Assembly: GCF_965249985.1 (NCBI RefSeq)
Contig: NZ_OZ252280.1
Source of the DNA: Algiphilus sp022763315
Lineage (GTDB): Bacteria; Pseudomonadota; Gammaproteobacteria; Nevskiales; Nevskiaceae
Reading direction: 5' to 3' (one strand)
Length of the DNA: 64,000 nt
Shown here: positions 29,393-37,649 of the stretch, piece by piece
Numbering within the stretch: position 1 is the first letter of the stretch
How the letters are laid out: each line of letters opens with the position of its first letter
Notes under the pieces: generated by a model
Seen by the model: the letters and a program-made list of their open reading frames with translations, nothing else
Told to the model about the DNA's origin: nothing
The model's database searches: none
Program-made: the position numbers and the translations under genes

Positions 29393-31365
29393 CAACTGAC
29401 CTGCTGCGCCGTGGCCCCAGAGGCGGTGGCGCTTGCGCTGCGCGTGGCGCGCCAGTAGCGCCGATCGAGTGCGGCAATGAAGCCGCCCAGCATCATCAGC
29501 GCCGTACCCAGCCAGACCAGCCGCATCATCGGCTTGTATTGCAGACGCAGGGACCAGGCGTCGCTCCCCATCGGTTCGCCCAGTGAAACGTAGAGATCAC
29601 GCATCGGGTTATAGCTGACCGCGGACTGGGTCATGATGTCCTGCTGCACCCGATAGCGCCGTTTCTCCGGATACAACGTGGCGATGGGCGCGCCATTCTC
29701 CAGCACGGTCACGGTGGCGCGTTCGGCGATGTAGTTGGGCCCCTCCACGGGACGTGTGCCCTCGAAGCGGAATTGATAGCCCTCGACATCGGCGACCTCA
29801 CCGGTAGCAAGGCGGACATCGCGTTCGACATCGAAGCTCGATACCACCGTGACCGCGATCACGAACATGCCCAGCCCGAGGTGGCCAAGGCTCATGCCCC
29901 ATAGCGAACTGGGAATGCTGCCGACGCCGCGCCCGGAGCGCGCCCGCAGCCAGAGATCCCGCAGAGCGGCAAAGATGGCCCACAGACCCAGCACGATGCC
30001 GACCAATGCCATGGCCCCGCGTGCGGCATAGATGCCAGCCCACAACGCGATCCCGGCGACTACGGCAATCGCGGCGGGCAAAGCCGCCGCGCGCAGAACC
30101 GGCCCCGTCTTGGAACGCTTCCAGGCCAGCGTGGCCGAGAAACCGACGAGCAATACCAGTGGAAGACCAAGTGGAATGAAGAGCGCTTCAAAGTACGGCG
30201 GCCCGACCGACATGCTGCCCAGGCCGACGCTGTCCACCACCAGCGGATACAGCGTACCGATGAAGACCACGGCAGCCAGAACGACAAGAAAGACGTTGTT
30301 CAGCAACAGAGCGCTTTCGCGCGAGATGATCGCCACGCGGGTCTCAGGCTTGAGCTGACTTGCCCGCCACGCGTAGAGCGCCAGCGCGCCCCCCACCACC
30401 ACGGTGAGAAAGGCCAGGATGTAGAGACCGCGCTCCGGATCGCTGGCGAAGGCATGCACCGATACCAGTACGCCTGAGCGCACCAGGAAGGTGCCCAGCA
30501 GCGAAAGCCCAAAAGCGACGATGGCGAGCAGCACGGTCCAGGACTTGAACACACCGCGCTTGTCCGTGACCGCGAGCGAATGGATCAGGGCGGTGCCCAC
30601 CAGCCAGGGCATGAAGGAAGCGTTCTCCACCGGATCCCAGAACCACCATCCGCCCCAGCCCAACTCGTGGTAGGCCCACCAGGAGCCGAGCGCGATGCCC
30701 GCCGTCAGAAAAGCCCACGCCGAGGTCGTCCAAGGGCGCGTCCAGCGCGCCCAGGTGCTGTCGAGCCGGCCCTCGATCAGCGCCGCCACGGCAAAGGCGA
30801 AGGCCACTGCAAAGCCGACATAACCCATGTAGAGCAGTGGCGGGTGAATGACCATGCCCGGGTCCTGCAACAGCGGGTTCAGATCGCGACCGCTTTCCGG
30901 TACCGGGAACTGCAGGTCAAAGGGATTGGAGGTCCACAACGTGAAGGTGAGGAAGCCGATGGCCACAAAGCCGAGCACGCCGAGCACGATGGCGCGCGTG
31001 CTCGTCGGCAGGTTGTTTGAGAAGCGGCCGACGCACCAGGTCCAGCCGGCGAGCATCAGCATCCACAGCAACAGGCTGCCTTCGTGCCCGCCCCAGACCG
31101 CGCTGAGCTTGTAAGCCAGTGGCAATTCAACATGGCTGTTCTGTGCGACGAAGACGACCTCGAAGGCGTCCTGCACGAACAGGATCGACATTGCGCAATA
31201 GGCGACGAAGATCAGCAGCAGATGGCTGGAGACCATCGCGTTGAGCAGCGCCGGCGCAGCCGGATAGCGCTCCGGCGCGCGCGCGGCCTGCACCGCGAAC
31301 AATATTTGCAGAACGCAGACGCAGGTTGCGCCCGCCAGAGCCATGTCACCGAGGGCGGGCAGCAT
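29392..31365 (-). CDS. ccmF: Haem lyase subunit CcmF
   Basis: Inner-membrane protein of 657 residues with about 14-15 predicted helices. The WWD haem-handling motif is in ELGWGGWWFWDPVENASFMP. Conserved flanking segments include AVWGGHEGSLLLWMLMLAGW and GMVIHPPLLYMGYVGFAVAF. It attaches haem from holo-CcmE to apocytochrome c with CcmH and CcmI. The start overlaps the ccmE stop by one base. Confidence 0.97.
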   Translation of the reverse strand: MLPALGDMALAGATCVCVLQILFAVQAARAPERYPAAPALLNAMVSSHLLLIFVAYCAMSILFVQDAFEVVFVAQNSHVELPLAYKLSAVWGGHEGSLLLWMLMLAGWTWCVGRFSNNLPTSTRAIVLGVLGFVAIGFLTFTLWTSNPFDLQFPVPESGRDLNPLLQDPGMVIHPPLLYMGYVGFAVAFAFAVAALIEGRLDSTWARWTRPWTTSAWAFLTAGIALGSWWAYHELGWGGWWFWDPVENASFMPWLVGTALIHSLAVTDKRGVFKSWTVLLAIVAFGLSLLGTFLVRSGVLVSVHAFASDPERGLYILAFLTVVVGGALALYAWRASQLKPETRVAIISRESALLLNNVFLVVLAAVVFIGTLYPLVVDSVGLGSMSVGPPYFEALFIPLGLPLVLLVGFSATLAWKRSKTGPVLRAAALPAAIAVVAGIALWAGIYAARGAMALVGIVLGLWAIFAALRDLWLRARSGRGVGSIPSSLWGMSLGHLGLGMFVIAVTVVSSFDVERDVRLATGEVADVEGYQFRFEGTRPVEGPNYIAERATVTVLENGAPIATLYPEKRRYRVQQDIMTQSAVSYNPMRDLYVSLGEPMGSDAWSLRLQYKPMMRLVWLGTALMMLGGFIAALDRRYWRATRSASATASGATAQQVS

Positions 31366-31853
31366 CAGGAGTCGTAGCCTGTGTCGTAGCCCGCGCGGAC
31401 GGGCTTGAAGGGTTCGCAGCTGTGCCCAGTTTCGTCGGCCAGACGCTCGGCCAGCTCCGGTGGCATGTAGTTCTCGTCGTGCTTGGCGAGCACCTGCTGG
31501 GCCTGGAAGGTGCCTTCGTCATCCAGGTAGCCCATGGTCACGATGCCCTGCCCCTCACGGAACAGGTCGGGCAGGATGCCGCTGTACTGCACTTGCACCT
31601 CGTGGTCACAATCGGCCAATCGGAAGGCGACATTCAGCGAATCGGGGTCACGATCCACACTGCCCGTAGTCACAAGGCCGCCGAGACGGAAATTGGTCGA
31701 AGACGGCACCTCTCCCGATGCGATATCCGTGGGCGTGTGGAAGTACATCAAATTTTCGCGAAAGGCCGCACTCGCCAGCGCAGCCGCTGCGCCCACTACC
31801 ACGAGCAGCAACGCAATCCACGCCATGCGTTGCCTACGCGCCGTCATCTTCAT
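31365..31853 (-). CDS. ccmE: Haem chaperone CcmE
   Basis: A 162-residue periplasmic haem chaperone tethered by an N-terminal helix (RMAWIALLLVVVGAAAALAS) and followed by an OB-fold domain. The haem-binding histidine lies in VLAKHDENYMPPE (HxxxY motif). The ATG at 31853 (MKMTARRQRM) is the true start; the much longer in-frame opening upstream crosses ccmD, ccmC and ccmB and is not coding. The start overlaps the end of ccmD. Confidence 0.95.
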   Translation of the reverse strand: MKMTARRQRMAWIALLLVVVGAAAALASAAFRENLMYFHTPTDIASGEVPSSTNFRLGGLVTTGSVDRDPDSLNVAFRLADCDHEVQVQYSGILPDLFREGQGIVTMGYLDDEGTFQAQQVLAKHDENYMPPELAERLADETGHSCEPFKPVRAGYDTGYDS

Positions 31854-31995
31854 CCCAGATCTCCGTGATCTCGTCGCGCGCGTGACGCATCCACGCCCGC
31901 GCCGCCCAGATATTCCATAGCACCGTCGCCGCGGCCAGCCCGAAGCTGCTCCAGACGAATACGGCGTGCCCGCCCATTGCCAACCATTCAGACAT
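31834..31995 (-). CDS. ccmD: Haem exporter accessory protein CcmD
   Basis: Small 53-residue membrane protein with a single helix (GGHAVFVWSSFGLAAATVLW) followed by basic then acidic residues (RAWMRHARDE ... EDDGA). CcmD helps release holo-CcmE from the CcmABC complex. It overlaps ccmC by 8 bases upstream and ccmE by 20 bases downstream, the usual position between those genes. Confidence 0.9.
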   Translation of the reverse strand: MSEWLAMGGHAVFVWSSFGLAAATVLWNIWAARAWMRHARDEITEIWDEDDGA

Positions 31996-32734
31996 GCGGC
32001 GCTTCCAATTGTTCTCGCACCCAGCGCTGGCGGGCATTGCGGCGCACATTCTCCGCCTGCATGCGGCGCATGACATTGGCGGCACTGAATAGTGTGAGCC
32101 CGAGGGCCATGCCGAAGAGCGGCCACAACATGCTGGCATCCAGCGTCGGCTTGCCCAGCAAGGTGATGCTCGAGGTCTGATGCAGGCTGTTCCACCAGTC
32201 CACCGAGTAGCGCACGATCGGAACGTTGACCCACCCCACCACAGCCAGCAGGGCCGCTGCCCGTGCCGCTGCTCGTGGCTCGGACATCGCACCGTGCAAT
32301 GCGATGACGCCCAGATAAAGAAACAGCAGCACCAGCTCCGATGTGAGGCGCGCATCCCAGACCCAATAGGCGCCCCAGGTCGGCTTGCCCCAGAGCATGC
32401 CGGTGGCGAGCGCAAGTGCCGTGAAGCTGGCACCCACGGGGGCAATACTGATCAGGGCGCATTCGGCCAGTTTGACCCGCCAGATGAGGACGATAAGCCC
32501 CGCGACCGCCATGCCGGAGTACAGCGCCAGCGAAAGCCAGGCGGCCGGAACGTGGACGTAGATGATGCGGTAGACCTCGCCCTGCTGATAATCCGGCGGC
32601 GCCAGTATCAAGCCACCGATGAGGCCGTAGACCACGAGGGCGGCAGCGGCGCATTCCATCCACGGCGTCCACCGGCGCGCGAAGCGATGAAAGTGCGGCG
32701 GCGAGCTGAGCTTGTGGAACCAGGTCCAATTCAT
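31988..32734 (-). CDS. ccmC: Haem exporter protein CcmC
   Basis: Inner-membrane protein of 248 residues with six predicted helices and the haem-handling motif WGAYWVWDARLTSELVLLFL. The flanking periplasmic histidines are in VHVPAAWLS and the VDWWNSLHQTSSI region. It loads haem onto CcmE with CcmD. The start overlaps the ccmB stop (ATGA). Confidence 0.96.
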   Translation of the reverse strand: MNWTWFHKLSSPPHFHRFARRWTPWMECAAAALVVYGLIGGLILAPPDYQQGEVYRIIYVHVPAAWLSLALYSGMAVAGLIVLIWRVKLAECALISIAPVGASFTALALATGMLWGKPTWGAYWVWDARLTSELVLLFLYLGVIALHGAMSEPRAAARAAALLAVVGWVNVPIVRYSVDWWNSLHQTSSITLLGKPTLDASMLWPLFGMALGLTLFSAANVMRRMQAENVRRNARQRWVREQLEAPHV

Positions 32735-33399
32735 GTCGGTTGCAGTTTGGCGGCGGCCGCGCAGGCGAATGGAATGCCGCAGATGCAGAGCAGCGAAACG
32801 CTAGCCAACAAGTATAAAGGCCCGGCTGCACTGAGTCCGTGCTCGGCGGCGCGTGCCGCACCACTGCCAAAGATGACAATGGGGAGCGACAACGGCAGCA
32901 CGCACAGTGGCAGCAGCAGGCCGGCGCGCGGGAGACTCGCGGTGAGCGCCGCGCCCAGTCCGGTGACCATCGACAGCGCCGGAGACCCGACCCAGAGCGC
33001 GGCCCACAGCGCGCCCACCGCCTCCCCTTGCATCTGCAGCGCGACCATGGCCAGTGGCGCCACCAGTACCAGCGGGAGCGCTGTGAACAGCCACTGCGCC
33101 ACCAGCTTGCCGAACATCAGCAGTGGCAGCGGGGCGGGACTGCGCACCAGCTGTTGCAGAAAGCCGGAACGGGCGTCGTCGCGGAAGGCGCGCTCGCTGC
33201 CGACGATCAGCGCCAGCAGCAGCGCCACCCAGACCACGGCCGGCGCGGCTTCCGCCAGCCACGGCGCCTCGGGTTCTGCACCGAGCACGAAGGCGGTCAC
33301 GACCACAGCGAAGAACACCAGGGGCTGCGCCCAATTCGCGCCGCGGTGTCGGGTCAGCATCCACTCCCGCCGGAGGATGGCCAGTGCGCCTCCGGTCAT
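32731..33399 (-). CDS. ccmB: Haem exporter permease CcmB
   Basis: A 222-residue membrane protein with six hydrophobic helices that forms the ABC complex with CcmA. The region RGANWAQPLVFFAVVVTAFV and the later FRDDARSGFLQQLVRSPAPL are typical of CcmB. The ATG at 33399 overlaps the ccmA stop by four bases; earlier in-frame starts lie within ccmA and are disregarded. Confidence 0.95.
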   Translation of the reverse strand: MTGGALAILRREWMLTRHRGANWAQPLVFFAVVVTAFVLGAEPEAPWLAEAAPAVVWVALLLALIVGSERAFRDDARSGFLQQLVRSPAPLPLLMFGKLVAQWLFTALPLVLVAPLAMVALQMQGEAVGALWAALWVGSPALSMVTGLGAALTASLPRAGLLLPLCVLPLSLPIVIFGSGAARAAEHGLSAAGPLYLLASVSLLCICGIPFACAAAAKLQPT

Positions 33400-34001
33400 G
33401 GCCGCAATTCCACACGTCGCGGCGTCAGTCCCTGGATGGGCTGATGCGTGGTCAGCAGCACAGCGCCGCCGCGCGCGCAAAAGGCCTGGATGCGCCCGCT
33501 CAGTCGCTGCACTGCTTCTGTATCCAGGGCGGCGATGGGCTCATCGAGTAGCCACAGGCGCGCATCCTTCTTGAGTTCGGTGGTGGCCAGCGCGGTACGT
33601 TGTTGCTGGCCGGCGCTGAGGGCGCCCAGCGCGCGGCGACGTGCGCGTGGTACCTGCCAGAAGCGCAGGGCGCCTTCGATATCCGGCTGAGGGACGGCAT
33701 GCAAGGCGCACCACAGTGCGAGATTGTCGGCAGCAGGCAATTCCGGCGCAAAGCCGTGGCGGTGCCCCACCCAGATGCTGGCGGTCAAAGGTGGCAGGCG
33801 CAGCGCGCCGCTATCGGGCGGCCGCAGGCCGGCGAGCACTTCCAGCAGACTGGTCTTTCCGCAGCCGTTGGGGCCGCACACCTGCACGATTTCTCCTGCA
33901 TGCAGCTGTAGGTCGAGATCCTCGAACAGCGGACGGATGCCGCGCGTGATGCTCAAGCCGGAGACTTCGATCAGAGGCGGAACTGCGGATGCAGACACCA
34001 T
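33396..34001 (-). CDS. ccmA: Haem exporter ATPase CcmA
   Basis: ABC ATPase of 201 residues that powers release of holo-CcmE from CcmC. Walker A is GPNGCGKTSLLEVLAGL (about residue 38). The signature is ALSAGQQQRTALA, and Walker B is ARLWLLDEPIAALD. The ATG at 34001 fits the family length. Longer in-frame starts would run into the adjacent tRNA-Leu gene. It is first in the nine-gene ccm operon. Confidence 0.95.
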   Translation of the reverse strand: MVSASAVPPLIEVSGLSITRGIRPLFEDLDLQLHAGEIVQVCGPNGCGKTSLLEVLAGLRPPDSGALRLPPLTASIWVGHRHGFAPELPAADNLALWCALHAVPQPDIEGALRFWQVPRARRRALGALSAGQQQRTALATTELKKDARLWLLDEPIAALDTEAVQRLSGRIQAFCARGGAVLLTTHQPIQGLTPRRVELRP

Positions 34002-34032
34002 CAGGGAAGGCGCACTTGGGGGGCAGTGGCGA

Positions 34033-34119
34033 TGGTGCCCGAGGCCGGGATCGAACCGGCACGGCCTTGCGGCCACGGAATTTTAAGTCCCGTGCGTCTA
34101 CCAGTTTCGCCACTCGGGC
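34033..34119 (-). tRNA. leuZ: tRNA-Leu (anticodon UAA)
   Basis: The minus strand encodes a class II tRNA of 87 bases including CCA. The 7-bp acceptor is GCCCGAG / CTCGGGC, the anticodon loop is CTTAAAA (UAA), and the T arm is GGTTCGATCC with a long variable arm. Third in the Gly-Cys-Leu series, matching E. coli glyW-cysT-leuZ. Confidence 0.97.
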
Positions 34120-34170
34120 GGGCTGAACCCCAGCGAAGCAACTCGCTCATGAACCGATGTAGCGGGGCAT

Positions 34171-34244
34171 TGGAGGCTCGGGCCGGAATCGAACCGACGT
34201 ACGCGGATTTGCAGTCCGCTGCATCACCACTCTGCCACCGAGCC
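34171..34244 (-). tRNA. cysT: tRNA-Cys (anticodon GCA)
   Basis: A 74-base tRNA with encoded CCA, acceptor GGCTCGG / CCGAGCC, anticodon loop centred on GCA (ACTGCAAAT), and T arm GGTTCGATTCC. Between tRNA-Gly and tRNA-Leu on the same strand. Confidence 0.97.
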
Positions 34245-34264
34245 ACGCGATGTCCTCAAAGCAA

Positions 34265-34287
34265 AAACCCCGGCATGGCCGGGGTTT
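34265..34287 (-). terminator. Terminator between tRNA-Gly and tRNA-Cys
   Basis: A perfect 10-bp stem (AAACCCCGGC / GCCGGGGTTT) with a three-base loop is followed on the minus strand by a T run. It sits 7 bases past the CCA of tRNA-Gly, so transcription of the three tRNAs may be partly separated. Confidence 0.7.
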
Positions 34288-34294
34288 GCCGTAA

Positions 34295-34370
34295 TGGAGC
34301 GGGAAACCGGGTTCGAACCGGCGACCTCAACCTTGGCAAGGTTGCGCTCTACCAGCTGAGCTATTCCCGC
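34295..34370 (-). tRNA. glyW: tRNA-Gly (anticodon GCC)
   Basis: A 76-base tRNA with CCA encoded, acceptor GCGGGAA / TTCCCGC, D arm AGCTCAGCTGGTAGAGC, anticodon loop TTGCCAA (GCC), T arm GGTTCGAACCC. It lies 37 bases downstream of pgsA and may be processed from the pgsA transcript. Confidence 0.97.
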
Positions 34371-34407
34371 AAAGCAGGCGCGTATTGTATGGCCCCAAGC
34401 GAAGCTG

Positions 34408-34989
34408 TCAAGCATCTGTAGCCTGATCGTCCTGAGAAAGTGCGGGCCAGGCCGCCTGTAGGTAGGCGATCATCGATTGCAGGGTCAGCACGGCCGCCAC
34501 GATGAGCAGCGCAAAGCCGATCGTGTACAACGGCAGCCCAAACAGCGTGAGCTGCCAGAGCATCATCGCGATGGCGGTCATCTGGAAGCCGGTCTTGAGC
34601 TTGCCGAGCCAGCTCACGGCGACGTTGCGCCGGGTGCCGATTTCCGCCATCCACTCGCGCAGCGCGGAGACTGCGATCTCGCGGCCAATGATCACGCTGG
34701 TGATGAGCGCCAGCAGCACGCCCGGACGGTCGTAGAGCAGCAAGACCAGTGAGACCGCCACCAGCAGCTTGTCCGCCACCGGGTCGAGGAAGGCGCCGAA
34801 GCGGCTCTCCTGCTGCCAGCGCCGCGCCAGAAAGCCGTCCAGCCAGTCCGTAATGCTGGCGAGGATGAAAACCACAGCCGCCGCCTGGCGCGCATAGGGC
34901 ACTGGCAGGAAGAACAAGAGCATCACGACCGGTATCGCCATGACCCGGCCCAAAGTCAGCATCAGCGGCAACGTCAGCTTCACAAGCAC
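34408..34989 (-). CDS. pgsA: CDP-diacylglycerol-glycerol-3-phosphate 3-phosphatidyltransferase
   Basis: Inner-membrane enzyme of 193 residues making phosphatidylglycerophosphate for phosphatidylglycerol and cardiolipin. The CDP-alcohol phosphotransferase motif is DWLDGFLARRWQQESRFGAF ... PVADK (DGx2ARx8Gx3Dx3D), with several hydrophobic helices. The start is a GTG at 34989, preceded by GGGAG. Order uvrC-pgsA-tRNA-Gly is conserved in gammaproteobacteria. Confidence 0.96.
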   Translation of the reverse strand: MLVKLTLPLMLTLGRVMAIPVVMLLFFLPVPYARQAAAVVFILASITDWLDGFLARRWQQESRFGAFLDPVADKLLVAVSLVLLLYDRPGVLLALITSVIIGREIAVSALREWMAEIGTRRNVAVSWLGKLKTGFQMTAIAMMLWQLTLFGLPLYTIGFALLIVAAVLTLQSMIAYLQAAWPALSQDDQATDA

Positions 34990-35047
34990 ATCACTCCCTT
35001 TCGAATAGCGAAAGTGTATTCGCCATGGTCACGGATTGTCAGAACGC

Positions 35048-36859
35048 TTAACGCAGGGCAGCGTGGATGCGTGCGGCCAGCGTCCGGCTGATGCCCTGTA
35101 CTTTGGCGATGGAATCGACGCTGGCGGCGCGCACCTGAGTGATGCCGCCAAAGTGATTGAGCAGCGCCCTTCTGCGCGCCGGGCCCAGCCCTTCGATGTC
35201 CTCCAGTTGGGACTGGGTGCGCGCCTTGCCGCGCCGGGCGCGATGCCCGGCAATGGCGAAGCGATGCGCCTCGTCGCGAATCTGCTGGATCAAATGCAAT
35301 GCCGGCGAATCCGCGGGAAGGCGGAAAGGCGCCCCACCCTCGCCCGGAATCAATTCCTCGAGACCGGGCTTGCGCGTCACACCCTTGGCTACTCCGAACA
35401 GCGGGATGGTGTCGACTTCCCGCTCCGCCAGGGCGTTGAGGGCCGCCGTGACCTGCCCCTTGCCTCCGTCAATCAACAGCAGTTCGGGCAGGATGCGTTC
35501 GCCATCATCGCTGCTACGGAAGCGGCGGTGTACGGCCTGCTGGATGGCGGCGTAGTCATCGCCCGGGGTGATGTCGCGGATGTTGTACCGGCGGTAGGCG
35601 CTGGGTACTGCGCCACTGGCATCAAAGACCACACAGGAGGCCACTGTCCCTTCACCGCCAGTATGGGAGATGTCGAAACATTCGATGCGATTGGGCGGAG
35701 CGGGCAAGCCTAGACGCTCGGCCAGCTCGACCAACCGCTGGTCCATGCTGGCGGCTTCCGTCAGATGGGTGGACAGCGCCTGTGCCGCGGTATGCGCCGC
35801 CATCTCCAGCAGCTTGCGCTTGAAGCCCCGTTGCGGCGTGCGGATGGAGATCGAATGGCCGCTGCGCGCGCTCAGCGCCGCGGGAAGCCCTGCCTCCTCC
35901 GACACCGGATGGCTCACCAGGATCTCGCGCGGTGGAGGATGCTCCGCGTAGTGCTGTGAAAGGAAACTCTCCATCAACTCGTCGGGTTCCACGTCATTTC
36001 CGTGACGCGGGAAAAAGCTGCGGTGTCCCAGATTGAGGCCGTCGCGCACCGACATCACGACCAGCGCGCTACGGCCGGCGTGCGGAGCCAGCGCGATGAC
36101 GTCGGTGTTGCGTGTGCCGCCCGTCACCCCGCGCTGCTGCTGGATGCGGTTAAGCGCGGCGATCTGGTCGCGCAGTCGCGCCGCGCGCTCGAAGGCGAGA
36201 CTCTGCGAAGCGCTGTGCATTTCTCCTTCGAGCTCGCGCATGAGCGTGTCGGCGCGGCCATTGAGCAACTGCTTGGCGCGCTCCACATCGCGCGCATAGT
36301 CCTCTTCGCTGATGCGCCCGACACAAGGCGCGGAACAGCGTTTGATCTGATGCTGCAGACAGGGGCGCGTGCGGTTGTTGAAGTAGGTGTCGCGACAAGG
36401 TCGCAGCTGGAACAAACGCTGCAGGCTGTCCAGCGTTTCCTTGACCGAGGCCGCCGAGGGAAAAGGACCGAAGAACTGGTCGCGCCGATTGCGCTGGCCG
36501 CGATAGAAGGCGATACGTGGATAGGCGTGATGCGTGATTCGGACGTAGGGATAGCTCTTGTCATCGCGATACAGGATGTTGTATCGGGGTCGTTGCTCCT
36601 TGATCAGTGTGGCTTCGAGCAGCAGCGCCTCGTCTTCGCTGTGGGTGACCGTGACCTCCACGCGGGCGATCTGATCGACCATCGCCTCGATGCGCGGGTT
36701 GCCCGAGGCGCGCAGGAAATAGCTGCCTACCCGCTTGCGCAGGTTGCGCGCCTTGCCGACATAGAGCAGCGCCTCATTGGCGTCATACATGCGGTAGACG
36801 CCTGGGGCGGTGGTCAACTGGGCGAGAAAGGCCTTGCTGTCGAAGGCGGATCCCGTCAT
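35048..36859 (-). CDS. uvrC: Excinuclease ABC subunit C
   Basis: A 603-residue nucleotide-excision repair nuclease that makes both incisions around a lesion. The N-terminal GIY-YIG domain has PGVYRMYDANEALLYVGKA. A cysteine-rich segment (CLQHQIKRCSAPCVG), a UVR motif (LEGEMHSASQSLAFERAARL), an RNase H-like C-terminal nuclease domain (ECFDISHTGGEGTVAS, LLIDGGKGQV) and tandem HhH motifs follow. It overlaps the uvrY stop by four bases. Confidence 0.98.
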   Translation of the reverse strand: MTGSAFDSKAFLAQLTTAPGVYRMYDANEALLYVGKARNLRKRVGSYFLRASGNPRIEAMVDQIARVEVTVTHSEDEALLLEATLIKEQRPRYNILYRDDKSYPYVRITHHAYPRIAFYRGQRNRRDQFFGPFPSAASVKETLDSLQRLFQLRPCRDTYFNNRTRPCLQHQIKRCSAPCVGRISEEDYARDVERAKQLLNGRADTLMRELEGEMHSASQSLAFERAARLRDQIAALNRIQQQRGVTGGTRNTDVIALAPHAGRSALVVMSVRDGLNLGHRSFFPRHGNDVEPDELMESFLSQHYAEHPPPREILVSHPVSEEAGLPAALSARSGHSISIRTPQRGFKRKLLEMAAHTAAQALSTHLTEAASMDQRLVELAERLGLPAPPNRIECFDISHTGGEGTVASCVVFDASGAVPSAYRRYNIRDITPGDDYAAIQQAVHRRFRSSDDGERILPELLLIDGGKGQVTAALNALAEREVDTIPLFGVAKGVTRKPGLEELIPGEGGAPFRLPADSPALHLIQQIRDEAHRFAIAGHRARRGKARTQSQLEDIEGLGPARRRALLNHFGGITQVRAASVDSIAKVQGISRTLAARIHAALR

Positions 36860-37515
36860 GAACCGCGGTCGAGTCCCTGTTGGCCGTCCAGCATGTCGTA
36901 GCGCATCGCGAGCCGGGTGAGCTCGACATCGTTATGCACGCCCACCTTTTCGAACAGCCGATAGCGATAGGTACTCACCGTCTTCGGACTGAGGCAGAGG
37001 CGGTCGGAAATGGCCTGCGTCCCAAGGCCCTGGGTCAGCATGTACATCACCTGTAGCTCGCGTTGCGACAGCGCGTCGAAGGGTGAACTGCTCTTTCCCT
37101 TGGACAAATGCGCCGCCAGATTGCCGGCCACCGCAGCCGCCACATAGTGGCCGCCGGCGTGCACCCGGCGAATCGCCGTGACCACTTCGTCGGCGGCGGA
37201 GTCCTTGCCGATGTATCCCACGGCCCCGGCCGCGAGCAGGCGTGAGGGATAGGGTTCGTCAACGTGCATCGAGACGCCGATGATCTTGACGTCCGGAAAG
37301 CGCTGGTGAATGCGGCGGGTGGCTTCCATGCCGCCCAGACCCGGCATGTTGACATCCAACAGTACGACGTCCGGCTCCTGCGCCCGCACGCACTCGATCG
37401 CCTCCTCTCCGGAGGCCGCCTCGGCCAGTACTTCCATATCGGGTTGTTCGGATACCACCCGGCGCAGGCCGGCGCGCACGAGTCGGTGGTCGTCGACGAG
37501 GATGATGGTGATCAT
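36856..37515 (-). CDS. uvrY: Response regulator UvrY/GacA
   Basis: A 219-residue LuxR/NarL-type response regulator. The receiver domain begins MITIILVDDHRLVRAGLRR, with the phospho-acceptor Asp in VVLLDVNMPGLGG (about residue 54) and Lys in GYIGKDS. The C-terminal HTH contains LSQRELQVMYMLTQGLGTQA. In this locus order it is the GacA/UvrY partner of a BarA/GacS kinase controlling Rsm small RNAs, although the kinase is not in the window. The ATG at 37515 is chosen over an upstream in-frame start. Confidence 0.95.
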   Translation of the reverse strand: MITIILVDDHRLVRAGLRRVVSEQPDMEVLAEAASGEEAIECVRAQEPDVVLLDVNMPGLGGMEATRRIHQRFPDVKIIGVSMHVDEPYPSRLLAAGAVGYIGKDSAADEVVTAIRRVHAGGHYVAAAVAGNLAAHLSKGKSSSPFDALSQRELQVMYMLTQGLGTQAISDRLCLSPKTVSTYRYRLFEKVGVHNDVELTRLAMRYDMLDGQQGLDRGS

Positions 37516-37601
37516 GGCGGTTCCTTGTGAATGCCCCATGGTAGCGCCTCACGAAGTGGTGCTGAGGCACGGGCGCGAGGCCATGGTGCAGCCCATAAGA
37601 A

Positions 37602-37624
37602 AAGGCCCGGCAAAACCGGGCCTT
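37602..37624 (-). terminator. Rho-independent terminator after aceA
   Basis: A 9-bp perfect stem (AAGGCCCGG / CCGGGCCTT) with a five-base loop lies 25 bases past the aceA stop. On the minus strand it is followed by a T-rich run (TTTTC). It separates aceA from uvrY. Confidence 0.85.
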
Positions 37625-37649
37625 CTCGTCTATCGCGTTGTAGCTGCGA

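Noticed and set aside
31854..32879. In-frame extension upstream of ccmE
   Set aside because: It crosses ccmD, ccmC and ccmB in another frame; the real ccmE starts at 31853.
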